Of a stretch of DNA of 64,000 nucleotides, positions 48,401-57,940 are shown piece by piece. The position numbers were made by a program, and so were the translations under genes. Each line of letters begins with the position of its first letter. The first letter of the stretch is position 1. The notes under the pieces are model-generated. The model was not told the origin of the DNA. It did no database searches and was given only the letters and a program-made list of their open reading frames with translations. Source of the stretch: Nectonema munidae (Eukaryota; Nematomorpha; Nectonematoida; Nectonematidae); NCBI GenBank assembly GCA_030549495.1, contig JAUIRK010000885.1:496001-560000 (forward strand), given 5' to 3'.

Positions 48401-51400
48401 AACCAAGTTGAAAACTAATTGAAAAGAGAACATGTGATCAAAACAAATAATTTAAAAAATATGTATCTTTACTAAATGGAAGATCTACCATGTTCTAATG
48501 AACTAGGAAGTGGTTTAATTATATAATATTTGGTGCTTCAAAAAAGATCTTGAATGTGAAAAAGAAGTTCCTCTTTTACAAATGAAAAATATTTAAATCT
48601 ATAGCTTATCATATAGGATTACAATTAACATTTAGCTAAGATGGGTAGGAAATCTGAAAATTTAGAATAGGTCAGATTTATCAAAAATGGCACAGATGCC
48701 AATGTGAGAATTTAGTCACCATCAAGATATTTTTAATTTAAATTCAATTTGTCAATCTTTTTTCTTTTGCGTCAAAGAGATCATTTTTTAGATGAAGAAC
48801 GTGGACAACTTTTTGTAATTGAACAATGAACATCATGAATGATTCATCAGAAAAAAACCTTTGAAATGAGATTGGTTGACAAATATTCAGGCCTGATAAT
48901 AAAATACAAGATACTGATAAACAAGTCTAAGATCATCAAGAAGATTTTTAATCAGAATGCTTTGAGAGAGGAAAAAAGTAATTTTATCCTTATAAAAAAA
49001 TTTTCGAACACACATTGAAGAATATAAATTTCTAATGAAAAAAGAGCTACCAAGAAAGGATCATCATAGAATGAATAGCAAAATTACATACTGTAAATTA
49101 TAATATGACGTAGAGAAGGTTTAATCGATTTTTTGACAGGTTTTATTGATTTCATAAAAAATGAACATCACCATTAAATTCTACATAGTTGAAATGTATA
49201 AAAAACTTTTTATAAGAATAAAAATTTTAATTTTGACATGGGATGTCATATTTAAATTATCTTGCCAGGTTTGATTAATTTTTATAAAAAAAAAGGAAAT
49301 AACCAGTAAACACAACCTACTTGAAAATGGGTATATGTGTGTAAAAAACTTTATATAATTATTCGGATAAGATGTTTCTTTTTGGGATAAATCAATTTTT
49401 TGACAGTTTTGATTGATTTTCATAAAAAAATGAATATCACCGCTGAATTCAGCATGCTTGAAAATGGGTATATATGTGTAAAAAACTTTATATTATTACT
49501 TAGATAAAAAGTTTCTTTTTAAGATTAGCTGTCATATATAAATCAATGCTTTGATAACTTTAATTTATTTTTATAAAAAAAAATGAATATCACTACTGAA
49601 TTCAGCATGCTTGAAACTGGGTGTATATGTGTAAAAAACATTATATAATTATTTAGATAAAAAGTTTTTTTTGAAATGAGCTGTCATATGTAAATTACTT
49701 TTTTGACAGGTTTGAATGATTTTCACAAAAAATTAATATCACCACTGAATTCAGCATGCTTGAAAATGGGCATATATGTGTAAAAACATTATATAATTAT
49801 TTAGAAAAAAAGCTTCTTTTTGAGATGAGCTGTCACATTTAGATCAATTTTTTGACAAGTTTAATTGATTTTCATAAAAAATGAATCACCACTGAATTCA
49901 GCATATTTGAAAATGGGTATACATGTGTAAAAAACTTTATATAATTATTTAGATAAAAAGTTTCTTTTTGAGATGAGCTGTTACATTTTGATCAATTTTT
50001 TGAGAAGTTTGATTGATTTTTATAAAAAATGAACCACTGAATTCAGCATATTTGAAAATGGGTATACATGTGTAAAAAACTTTATATAATTATTTAGATA
50101 AAAAGTTTCTTTTTAAGATGAGCTGTCACATTTAGATCAATTTTTTGAGAGGTTTGATTAATTTTCATAAAAAATGAATATGATCACTGAATTCAGCCTA
50201 TTTGAAAATGGGTATACATGTGTAAAAAACTTTATATAATTATTCAAATAAAAAGTTCCTTTTTGAGATGAGCTGTCCAATATAAATCAATTTTTTGACA
50301 GGTTTGATTGATTTTGATAAAAAATGGACATCACCACTGAATTCAGCATAGTTGAAATATATATGTAACATTAAATATATTTATAAAAACTTATTAATAT
50401 CAGAGGAAAATGGGGGGGGGGGCACTTGAGCGGACAAATTTAGTCCAGCACTAATAGGGCTAAGATGTCTATCTCGTAAAAAATTATAATTGAAGCCAGG
50501 GTTGTAGAGTCGTACATTTTGAAAAGGAGTCGGAGTCGTAATAATCGATTTTAAAAATAGTTATATTCATAATTGCTCGATTAAAAGTAAATTCATTGAG
50601 GCTTTCTTTCATGTCCAACGTTGCAAACACGCAGCATAAAAAATATTTATCATTTTGGTCAAAAGTTGTGTTTTTGCAACTCTTAGAATAAGACAGAAAA
50701 ATTCAATACAAGAATTAACATTTTTTATCACCCAAATACTTTGTAAAGGAACAAAGTTTAGTTTATGAGTAGAAAGTTTTTGCGAAATTTTTTTAAAGCA
50801 AATACTTTTGAACAAAATAAATTTAGTTTTTGAATGCTATTGTTTTGGCTTGGATAAAAGGTTATAGACAATAATTTGAAAATCAAATCTTTTTAAAGAC
50901 AATGTAAGAAAACAGTTTAATAAACTATGCTGATGAAAATAGATCAAACATTTTGTGTTGCAACATAAAGCATAAGCGTGTAAGATTCAGGACATCTTTG
51001 AATGGCCATCTAAAATTTGAATTCACAAATGACCTTGAAATATGGTACATCTCACTACACTTTTAACATAAGTTATAGATTGAAAATTAACTAGTGAGCA
51101 TAATTGTAAATTTTAAATGTCAACGTCGCACAATTATAAATAGGTTTAGTCGTGAGTGTTAAAAAATTATACATAGTTGGAGTTGCAGTGGTAAATTTGC
51201 GAATAGGTGGCGTCGGAGGCGAAAATTATAAATAAGGGGGTCGGAGCGGCAAAATATTTTTCCGATTCGATTGATTTTGTCCTTGCATCCGCATGATAAT
51301 CTGTTTGAAACCTAAAATTTATATTTACTTAATTTTATATGAAAATTTATTTAGCTTATAAAAACATTAATTCTCAATCAAAATATGCTGCCTTGGGCTA

Positions 51401-52726
51401 AAAAATCTTATTTTAGTCGACAACACTTCAACCTAAAAATATTGGCATCAAATTAAATATTGAAAAATGATATATTTTTTTATGAAGAAGTGAATTCGTT
51501 TTTAGTGTCAAAGAGAACAAACAACACGTGCTGCAAAATTGAAGAAATCAACTATATCTTTGCTTTGAGCAAGTTTCGAGATCCCTTAATTCACTTCCTT
51601 GAAAGCCACAGTGATTTTACGCATCCATCATTTTTTTCTAAGGAAACTCTAGCATACATAAGATCTGAAAATTTCGGGGACCTATCTATTTCGCGCCCTA
51701 CTCTCAGAGTTCCTTGGGGCATTCAAGTGCCTAATGATCCAACTCATAGCGTACATTTTAACTAGCTCTTTTCCTCGTAACCTATTTCTCATGCTACTTT
51801 CTTAGATTTATGTATGGTTTGATGCTCTTATAAATTACCTGACCGTTTGTGATTATCCACAATTCGCAAAGATCAAATGGCCTCCGTCTTATCAAATTGT
51901 TGGGAAAGACATAATAGGCTTTCACCTAATACATTACCTAGCTCTACTTCTTGCCTTGAAGCTTGAATTTCCCCGAAAAATCATCTGTCATTCTCACTGG
52001 ACCATTCAAGGTAAAAAAGTAATTTTTTATTTAGGAAAATAAAGTTGCATTTTTAATATTCTCACTTCTTAGATGTCGAAGAGTCTTGGAAATGTGATAA
52101 ATCCATTCGAAGTTGTAAGCAAAGTTGGATCAGTCGGCTTAAGGATGATGCTTTTGTCCCAAGGAGTTTTGGATCACGATGGCGTCTTTGATGATACCAA
52201 GATTTCAAATACCTTAAAATCTTTCATTGCAAACAATCTCGGAAATCTCTTCAGCAGATCTTTAGGCATTATACCCCAAGAGAATAATGTACTCTGCTAT
52301 CCTCGCGCAGAAGTGGAGAACTTTACTGACCAAGAAGAAAAAAAGATGTACGAAGATCTTTCAGATCTATGCAGACTTGTTAGCGAGCACTACGATGACT
52401 TTCACTTTTACAAAGGAATCGCGAAAATTGGCCTTCATTTGAATCGCGTTAACTCTGTTTTCAACAGGCTGGAGCCATGGAAACTTGTGAAGAAAACAGA
52501 CTCTTCAAGTCAATCTAAACTAAACTTCATCATCCATTGCTCGCTGCATTCGTGTAGAGTGTGTGCAATCCTGCTAGCGCCAATTATTCCTAGTATTTCA
52601 AATAAACTACTCACCGCTCTCTCAGTTCACCCCGAAGAAATACGTTATTCTTTTCTACAAAGCTACGCTGCTTACAACTTCAGAGCCCTAAAAGCTTGCA
52701 AACATTTCAAACTCTTTGTCGCATAA
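36411..52726 (+). CDS. MARS2: Methionyl-tRNA synthetase, mitochondrial, 5 coding exons
   Basis: The enzyme charges mitochondrial tRNA-Met with methionine. Exons are 36411-36577, 46581-46912, 51506-51750, 51806-52018 and 52073-52726. All junctions are GT-AG and 1611 nt give a continuous 536-residue protein, close to the family length. The N-terminus (MHRLKMPSMAQCSTLRRF) is basic, as expected for a mitochondrial presequence. TTPIYYSNASPHIGHIYTS carries the HIGH signature and KKMSKSLGNV (start of exon 5) the KMSKS loop. In between are STGNDEYGNKIFKAS, YVWFDALINYLTV, VGKDIIGFH and HSHWT. Exon 5 is the helical anticodon-binding domain. Introns 1 and 2 are 10.0 and 4.6 kb because of transposons; introns 3 and 4 are 55 and 54 bp. 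For exon 4 the second GT (52019) was chosen because it alone keeps the frame into KMSKS. AATAAA follows at 52764. Confidence 0.92.
37318..39627 (-). pseudogene. hAT transposase, BED zinc finger type, broken
   Basis: The reading order on the minus strand starts at about ATG 39627 (MDKFLRKANEKRK). A one-base shift follows, then a BED-type zinc finger (YCLICNTTLSNEYMVPNKLNRHLE, with a following His). FLKVPEKALIASYQIAQLIA comes next, and then the hAT MITE interrupts the gene at 38449-39193. It resumes with QIGESVDISGKAQ (first catalytic Asp) and VNQFFFCKDL. CVSMQGKRNGF is where the usual CTDGAPAM is missing, so the second Asp has been deleted. INVHCMIHSENLVSK and TEVRWLSKGKVLNRR (the RW motif) follow. 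The end is split by frameshifts near 37745 and 37600. The overall pattern matches ZBED5/FAM200/SCAND3-type hAT transposases. It runs antisense to MARS2. Confidence 0.85.
38449..39193. mobile_element. hAT-type MITE, 745 bp, exact 8-bp TSD
   Basis: The ends are CAGGGGCGCACATCC and ATGTGCGCCCCTG; the duplication ATCCGAGC is identical at 38441-38448 and 39194-39201. It is non-coding and has C/G runs near both ends. A second member is at 44623-46001. Removing it restores one reading frame of the hAT transposase. Confidence 0.93.
39915..40031 (-). pseudogene. CENP-B N-terminal (pogo/Tigger transposase) fragment
   Basis: From ATG 40031 on the minus strand, MNKRKVLSLKDKLSIIKLCE is followed by ISEISQTFNKKI. 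This is the first helix-turn-helix of Tigger/pogo transposases. The frame then ends, and no DDE domain remains. Its position just inside the left Tigger terminus supports the assignment. Confidence 0.8.
40103..42359 (-). mobile_element. piggyBac-like element G
   Basis: The right end is GGGGTCCTAGTAGACCCC (42326-42343), then a 16-bp end finishing ATAGGG at 42359 and TTAA (42360-42363). The left end has the matching palindrome GGGATCCATGTGGACCCC (40116-40133), with the outer TTAA decayed to TTAC near 40099. It is nested in the Tigger remnant. Confidence 0.8.
40380..41929 (-). pseudogene. piggyBac transposase (element G), best preserved core
   Basis: The N-terminus from ATG 41929 (MFNSKKPLFDNKDDIDEEEY) is highly acidic, then EAPRHRRNVVQNLLRERE. 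A shift at about 41600 leads to a 256-codon open piece (40781-41551). It carries the first catalytic motif CVTIDESLVSFRGRCSFK, KPSKYGIKVWSMVDSD, the second motif NVTCDNFFTDFGLA, and NITLLGTLKKIKEIPESF. A one-base shift at about 40795 precedes the third motif TGGVDTLESR. The C-terminal part (NRWPLIIFYWMVDVVGCNAA, then a Cys-rich end ...CTKCDKAVC...CEDC to about 40380) is again in shifted frames. All three Asp are present. Three or more single-base breaks make it a pseudogene, but a young one. Confidence 0.87.
43036..44614. other. MARS2 intron 1 sequence with weak coding-like patches
   Basis: Between the two hAT insertions the DNA is ordinary AT-rich intron. 43773-44290 is less AT-rich, and the plus strand gives short open peptides (for example RKRKVAPTFRVEKCNVLEES near 44022-44080) that I cannot assign. 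It could be an old transposon or gene fragment. Confidence 0.35.
44743..45682. mobile_element. GG...CC element with 26-bp minisatellite
   Basis: The ends are GGTCCTCAGACATTTCGCCC and, inverted, GGTCGACATACATTTTGCCC. The 8-bp duplication CTTTAAAA is exact (44735-44742, 45683-45690). The related MITE at 39060-39110 has the unoccupied site with one CTTTAAAA. From 44745 to about 45200 there are about a dozen copies of a ~26-bp unit (GACAATTCGCCCCATTATTT); the rest is AT-rich. Confidence 0.88.
45893..45980 (+). repeat. One end of the 32783-type minisatellite MITE
   Basis: GGTGCCTGGTCAAAACGTCC is followed by about five copies of AAAACGTCCGAAAACC, as at the left end of the 32783-33959 element. No right end is present, so this is a truncated copy inside the 44623 MITE. 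Confidence 0.75.
46010..46580. other. End of MARS2 intron 1
   Basis: This segment is less AT-rich and has no identified repeat. It ends with the acceptor TTTCTTTGTTCTAAG at 46566-46580. An open plus-strand stretch from 46441 runs through the acceptor into exon 2 but is intron by frame and conservation. Confidence 0.6.
47279..50459 (+). mobile_element. TTAA-class satellite-containing element, complete copy (MARS2 intron 2)
   Basis: The ends are CCCTATTAGTGCTG and CAGCACTAATAGGG, perfect over 14 bp, flanked by CCAA and CTAA (decayed TTAA). Order: leader (47293-47600); five to six ~150-bp left-array monomers (47600-48230, TTTCATTTCTGGACTCA); a unique middle (48240-49110); and seven or more right-array monomers of 138-152 bp (49120-50370, GAGCTGTCA and ACTGAATTCAGCATGCTTG). 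A terminal segment with a G run follows. It has no coding capacity and is probably mobilised by a piggyBac transposase in trans, judging by its ends. Confidence 0.85.
50484..51310. repeat. Possible hAT-like MITE rich in GAGTCGG motifs
   Basis: It starts near CAGGGTTGTAGAGTCG with GGAGTCGGAGTCG. A second cluster (GGTGGCGTCGGAGGCG, GGGGTCGGAGCGG) lies near 51200-51255. I could not match flanking octamers, so the borders are unproven. It lies in MARS2 intron 2. Confidence 0.4.
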
Positions 52727-54033
52727 TCCACTCAACAGCATCCTATATTTTCATGTTTGACGAAATAAATATTTCATTTTTTTATAAATGTATATTTGCA
52801 GTAAAATCTGGTTATTACGAACTAACATTGGGGGTCACTTTTAATTCGTTATGTCAGGAAGAACATAAACAGACAACATTTGTGTATAAAACATCTTTTA
52901 TTGTAAATGCAAACACTTTATATACGTTACACACATGTAAATCTAAATTATATTCACGCACAGATTATTAAGTGAATATAAAAATAAAATTACGAGTCTT
53001 TAACAAATTCTGTGATCATCTAATTGTGTGTCACAACCTCTTGTTTCACAAGTGTAGCGCTTGGTCATTTTTTCACCTGTTAATTTCGATTGAAATAAAG
53101 TTTATCGCTAACATAGTCTTTTTAACATGCGAGACCTTCCAGCAGGTGAGTAAACTTCCGTGGTTTGGGGAGTCTATGTTATATCAAGTTAATTTATAAT
53201 GACTTTGTGGCTAAGGTCCTAGCAAATTAATACGATATATCTGAAATTTCATTATTGCCGACTTCCTTATAGGCGGTTTAATTTAAACATAATAAAGGAG
53301 ATATTTTAACCAGGCAAGCGAATTGTTTCGTTATATGGGGAATTTCGCTACAACCGACTTTGTATATCAGTGTATAACTCGTTTTGATTCAAAATTTTAA
53401 CTTAAGATAAAACTTCGCAAGTCAAAATTCAATTAATATAACAAGTAATAAAACGTTGTCTTGAAAACGTAAGTTTATTTCATGAATAAATCTCACTTTA
53501 TGTGGTTAGTTTGTTGTTTTGTAAATATTATATGTATTTTCAATTGTGGTTGTTGATGGAATAAGCCACCGGTTCTTTTGTTTGTGTAGTTGTGTGCAAG
53601 GAACGATTAGGTGTGTGCATGAATTTGATAGACATGACTGTGCGACGTGTTAGTGAGTAGGCCTCATTTAGTTCTAATGATAAATAGGAAAAGGGGCTAT
53701 TATTCGCCTCCTACGAAATACAGCGTCCCACACTAACCCTGTGTGTGGTTTGCGAATAGGGCGTTATAGGAGCATGTTTGAGGGCGCTGAACCCTCGTTC
53801 CCTCTTAAATTTAAGTTAAACCAAAATTTAACTTTACATGAATCTTATCTACTTTTCGTAATTACAAAATTACGATTGGGAAGCAGGTCAATCCAGCCTC
53901 TGGAGAAGTCTTCTAAATGATATTGAATAAGAGGTCTAAATTGTCCCTGAATCTGCTGTACTCGGCTAAAGAATGTGGGTTTCCTGGAATCTTTCTTAGT
54001 TAACGCTTGATTAATTATGTTTGAACTCTTGAT
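52727..54033. other. MARS2 3' flank, no gene seen
   Basis: A poly(A) signal lies at 52764-52769. A GC-richer patch at 53695-53815 (GCCTCCTACGAAATACAGCG, GGCGTTATAGGAGCATG) looks like a conserved repeat 3' end, possibly belonging to the adjacent minus-strand LINE, but I cannot name it. Confidence 0.45.
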
Positions 54034-54790
54034 CTATCTACTTTGCTTTTTTATTACAATTAATTCTGCCTCAAGACAATGCACCTCTAAATACACGAGG
54101 GATGAAACTGAATTAATTTGATCTATATTTAAAATTTTGTTTTCTTGATCACTTTTGTCATTTATAAATTTGTGAACATTTTTCATTAACTTAGATAGTT
54201 TTGCCAGATGCATTTGATTGCTAGAGCCCCATAGCAGGTTTGCGTAACTTAAGTGTGAAAAAACATGGCCATAATAAAGGCCCTTTCTGGTTTTAGTAGG
54301 TAAGTAAGTTTGTAATTTTTCATGCAACCTAAAATTCTAGAGTTAGGCAAATATTAATATGAGTAGAAAAAGGAAAAATTTCTTCTGCTGTTACTCCAAG
54401 ATATTTTATTCTGTTAACTTTCTTGATGCTAACATTATTCAAATAGAACAATGGGATAGAGTTTACTGGTCTTTTTGAAAAAATTATAAAGTTTAAAATT
54501 ATTTAATAAAATATTAATTTTTATTAAAATAACACCAATTAGTAATGCTTTTCAGTGAAGCTTGAATGACATGATGGTCAGAATTTTTTGTATTAAACAT
54601 TTAAGTTAAATCTGATTTTGCTATTATTATCTAAACATTTGTGTATGTCATTTATATAGATTAAAAACAATAGCGGGCCTAAGATTGACCCCAAGAATGC
54701 TAGAATGTGAATCCTGAAAGTTTTGTTAAATTTTTTTAAAATTGAAAAGTCCCAACAAAGGTGCCATAGTGTTAAAAAGGTTGGCAACTA
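54034..54790 (-). pseudogene. LINE RT fragment, Jockey/CR1-like
   Basis: On the minus strand, GSILGPLLFLIYINDIHKCL (about 54630-54690) is the RT block before the catalytic YADD, which is itself lost. After a deleted and shifted stretch, 54034-54327 encodes PTKTRKGLYYGHVFSHLSYA and LWGSSNQMHLAKLSKLMKNV. This is the C-terminal region typical of Jockey/CR1 elements. It is related in type to the 28-kb fragment, on the opposite strand, and is non-functional. Confidence 0.8.
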
Positions 54791-55678
54791 GTGTTTTGTG
54801 TAGTTGATGTTTTTCAAAATGTGTGTTATGTTGCTAACTCATCCTCTATCTTTTTCTGTTTGGGTCGAGCAATGTGTGAAACAACGTGTAAATCGGTTGA
54901 CACAACTTATTTTTGTAATGGGATCAATGATTTCATGAGAAATCAAGATTTTTGTCGAAGTTTGAAGTTGGGATTTTTACCGTATTGCGTTTAATTTTGT
55001 TGCAAACGAAGGAAAATGTGCATTCTATTTCGAGTTCTACTGTACTGGGTGAAATCTCTTTTCGCTCTCCGAGTCTCTTAATTCTTTATTTTCATTTTAT
55101 CTTTCACCATCGTACTAACAAAAAGTTAATTTTTGTAGAAATTATTTTTTTATTAGTTAGATGGTTTTCTATTTTCCCTTTATTAACTACTGCGAATATA
55201 ATCGTTAATTAGCTAAACCAAAAGAGTGATTAGTTGGAATCTTTTGTCATTCTATTTTTTATTTAATTTACTTCAAAATTTTGAAATTAAAAAAGTTATA
55301 GAATATTTGTTTTGTCCATGATCTTTTGCTTGTTTATTCTGTTTTAAAATTTATCTTCCAACTTCTTAAGGTTTGCGTACTTAAAATATCTAAATAAACT
55401 TCAACTCACCTTGTTTTACCTTCTTTATGAACAAAGTAGAGCAAATTTTCAATTTAACTGAAAGGCTAAATTCTTGCTCCTGATTTTATTGAAGTTTTCA
55501 TTGAATTACTGATCTTAAAAATAATAATTACATAAACAAATCATGCAACTCACCTTGAAAAAAATCATATGTAGTATAAATTATTTTTGGGCAAAATTTT
55601 CTTTCGTGTTTGCATAAAATTATATTTTTCAGATTCGTCTACGATTAGTATTATAGCAAATAATATTTCATACATTTG
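54791..55678. other. AT-rich sequence, no gene seen
   Basis: I see no coding block or repeat copy. CGAGTTCTACTGTA at 55031-55044 resembles one Tigger-type end, but no partner was found. Confidence 0.4.
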
Positions 55679-55795
55679 AAACAAATGACCTGTCCTTGGA
55701 TTGAACATAAACTTAGTAGTCAAGTTTCCCTCAAAACTTTTGTGTATGGCAACGCGTCGACATTTGATCATCAACAAACCATATGATTCACTTGA
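55679..55795 (-). pseudogene. Fragment of PRPF8 (RNase H-like domain)
   Basis: About 117 bp match the PRPF8 gene at 61868-61990 on the same strand. [12 protein letters not shown] joins directly to FMFNPRTGHLF, whereas the gene has [12 protein letters not shown], six more residues, then [11 protein letters not shown]. Thus 18 bp are deleted in frame, and small deletions upstream disrupt the VDDTNVYR segment. Similarity fades within a few bases on either side. This is a duplicated exon-internal fragment with no poly(A) tail or terminal repeats, located 4.5 kb beyond the 3' end of the real gene. It is not a gene. Confidence 0.88.
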
Positions 55796-56276
55796 AATAA
55801 CTGTTAACGTTATTCACCTTTATTTTTCAAGATATAAAAAGTTATCCTTTCTTTGACAATACTTTATGAGAGTGTTTCGCTAAATTTCTTGTTATCCTGC
55901 GCTTTGATATTGTTGATGCTTTTTAATTAGACAAACTCTTAGAAAGAAAATATTAATCATAAACCTAAGTTTATGCTCATTAAAGCCTAGCAATCGAATG
56001 AAAGCAAATTTTCAACTTGTGATCAATTCTTCAATACCCATTCTAGTAAAAATGAAATATTTTCATCCAGATTGATTTAAATGATTATAAAATAATGTTT
56101 TACCTCCACATTTTTTCATGAATGAATCAAACCTCATCCTTATTAATTTATACATTTCAAATTATTGAATTCAAGCAAATTATGTAAATTTTAAAAATGA
56201 TATAACTTGCATTTAGGGAAATTAATTGCCAACAAAATAGAAAATTTTCGAAATGTGGAGCTAGGTGGGTTTTTGC

Positions 56277-56625
56277 CAGGCCCGTAGCGTTACGGAAAAA
56301 TGGGGGGGGGGGGGGGGGGGGGGTTAAATATTTTCACAAAAATTTTTTTGGTACTTATGGGTTATCTCTCCGCCATTCAAAAAATTTTTTTTAGTAAATT
56401 ACTGAAAAAAATTTTAAAGTGGGAGGGAGATAACTAATAAGTACCAAGTTTTATATAGTCTAAAAATAAAAGTGTTTCGTTTATCAAAATGAAATGGTGA
56501 ATGAGAACACATCCAAAAGAAAATGTTGTGGGGTTGCCGTTGAAAAAATGAAATATATTAGGCCTTGAATCTGAGTTGGGGGAGGGGGGCTTAGCCCCCT
56601 CCTGCCCTCGCTGGCTACGGGCCTG
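56277..56625. mobile_element. hAT-type MITE, 349 bp, exact 8-bp TSD
   Basis: The ends are CAGGCCCGTAGCG and GCTACGGGCCTG; the duplication GTTTTTGC is identical at 56269-56276 and 56626-56633. It contains a long G run (about 56302-56323) near the left end and a G-rich/C-rich hairpin near the right end. It is non-coding. Confidence 0.93.
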
Positions 56626-56909
56626 GTTTTTGCATTAGCATTTTTCCTTTCTAATAACTCTTCTATCTAAACTACAAAATCGTTTTGTATTTTGAATCCT
56701 TAACGTAAAACGCCTACCTCCTTCACTAAAAAATCAATTGTACAAAATTGGCTGAATCATATCCCTTCAAATTTTGTGACTTTTCCTAAAATCGTTAGCT
56801 GCATCTTTTCATAACATTTTCATGGTAGTTCAATGGCCTTTTCATCTCAAAAACTGTCAATAAAAATAAACATTTTTCAGCAAAATTTTGACATTATCTG
56901 TAGTATAAC

Positions 56910-57940
56910 TAGAGGTGCACCGGATAGCTCAATTTACAATCCTGCCGGATACCGGATAAATATAGTAGATCTAAATATCCGGCCGGATAATATGCCGGAT
57001 ATTGGTAACTGCTCAGTCATGTCTTCTTTCAACTGTAATTCCCAATGTAAGCACTCTTGAAAGATACTTTGAAAAGGCCACTGATAAAGAAGGCATCAAA
57101 GAAACTAAACAGAGACTCTTGACTTCTCTTCGTAGTAGATTTTTCAATGATTCGGATTCAGGTCTCAACATCATGACGAACCCGATATATGTTCTGCCAA
57201 CAATACTTCATTCACGATTTAAAGCCCAATTTCTTAAAGACAAGACATTTGGGAAAACATTAGTTTCCAAAGAGCTACTTTCAAATCACAACGTTGCTAG
57301 TAAGAATATGGAGACGAAAACTCTTGGTGAAGCTGCTCGCCCTGACTCTCCAAGCATAATGTTACTTAAGGATGAAAGCAAAGATGATTTCATGGCTTGC
57401 TTCCAAGAAATTGCTGAAACCAATGGAAATTCAAACACAATAAAAAATGTGTCGAAAAATGATATTGAAGATGAGGCAGCCAGAGAGTTGGAAGCAAAAA
57501 AATGTCCCTTGCAATATTGGAGGCAGGAAGAAAATTTTCCTTTGCTAAAGCATCTAACAGCCAAACACTTATGCACACCTGCTTCATCGGTGTACTCAGA
57601 GAGAATCTTTTCCGAATATGGAAACATTTTTGAAGAAAAAAGAACCAAACTTTTGGCTAAAAAAGGAGAAATGCTTTTATTCGTTTATCACAATGGCAAA
57701 GAATTTTTTTGACATGTCTTATTTGTTAGTTAATTCTTTGAAATAAACTCAAATTGTGAACTTTTTGTCATTAAAAACTTACTCTTATTATTTTTGTGAT
57801 TTTTAAAAAGTAAACATTTAATGATAATTTGTTTGTAACTATCCGGTTTATCCTGCCGGTTATAAGAATTATCCGGCGTTCATGCCGAATATCAAATATT
57901 TGTCGCTATCCGGCCGGATAGAGTATCCGGTGCACCCCTA
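56910..57940 (+). mobile_element. 1.03-kb internally deleted hAT element
   Basis: The ends are TAGAGGTGCACCGGATA and TATCCGGTGCACCCCTA, with GTATAAC / GTTATAAC beside them, and the unoccupied site is seen in the sister repeat at 47485-47510. Subterminal regions carry many TCCGG / CCGGCCGGAT motifs on both sides, a typical layout for transposase-binding sites. It encodes only the C-terminal part of the transposase. Confidence 0.87.
57002..57712 (+). CDS. hAT transposase C-terminal fragment (dimerisation domain)
   Basis: An open frame of 236 codons lies inside the 1.03-kb hAT element. From about residue 17 it reads VSTLERYFEKATDKEGIKET, then NPIYVLPTILHSRFK. The hAT C-terminal dimerisation region follows: CPLQYWRQEENFPLLKHLTA, TPASSVYSERIFSEYGNIFE and KRTKLLAKKGEMLLF. 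The BED finger and both N-terminal catalytic Asp segments are absent; the Glu expected in the conserved C-terminal part may remain. The ATG at 57002 is only the first available and may not be used. The frame is fully open, unlike the other transposase remnants here, so a short protein could be made. It cannot transpose by itself. Confidence 0.8.
   Translation: MVTAQSCLLSTVIPNVSTLERYFEKATDKEGIKETKQRLLTSLRSRFFNDSDSGLNIMTNPIYVLPTILHSRFKAQFLKDKTFGKTLVSKELLSNHNVASKNMETKTLGEAARPDSPSIMLLKDESKDDFMACFQEIAETNGNSNTIKNVSKNDIEDEAARELEAKKCPLQYWRQEENFPLLKHLTAKHLCTPASSVYSERIFSEYGNIFEEKRTKLLAKKGEMLLFVYHNGKEFF

Noticed and set aside
50484-51310. A complete hAT MITE with GAGTCGG repeats
   Set aside because: The outer octamers differ, so the borders and target duplication are unsupported. 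It was kept only as a low-confidence repeat.
52799-55045. A Tigger-like element between CAGTAAAATCTGG and a TTCTACTGTA motif
   Set aside because: The two ends agree at only a few positions beyond CAGTA, no transposase is present, and the TA duplication cannot be shown.
57286-57648. Minus-strand open frames antisense to the hAT fragment
   Set aside because: They are shadows of the plus-strand dimerisation domain, whose residues match the family.
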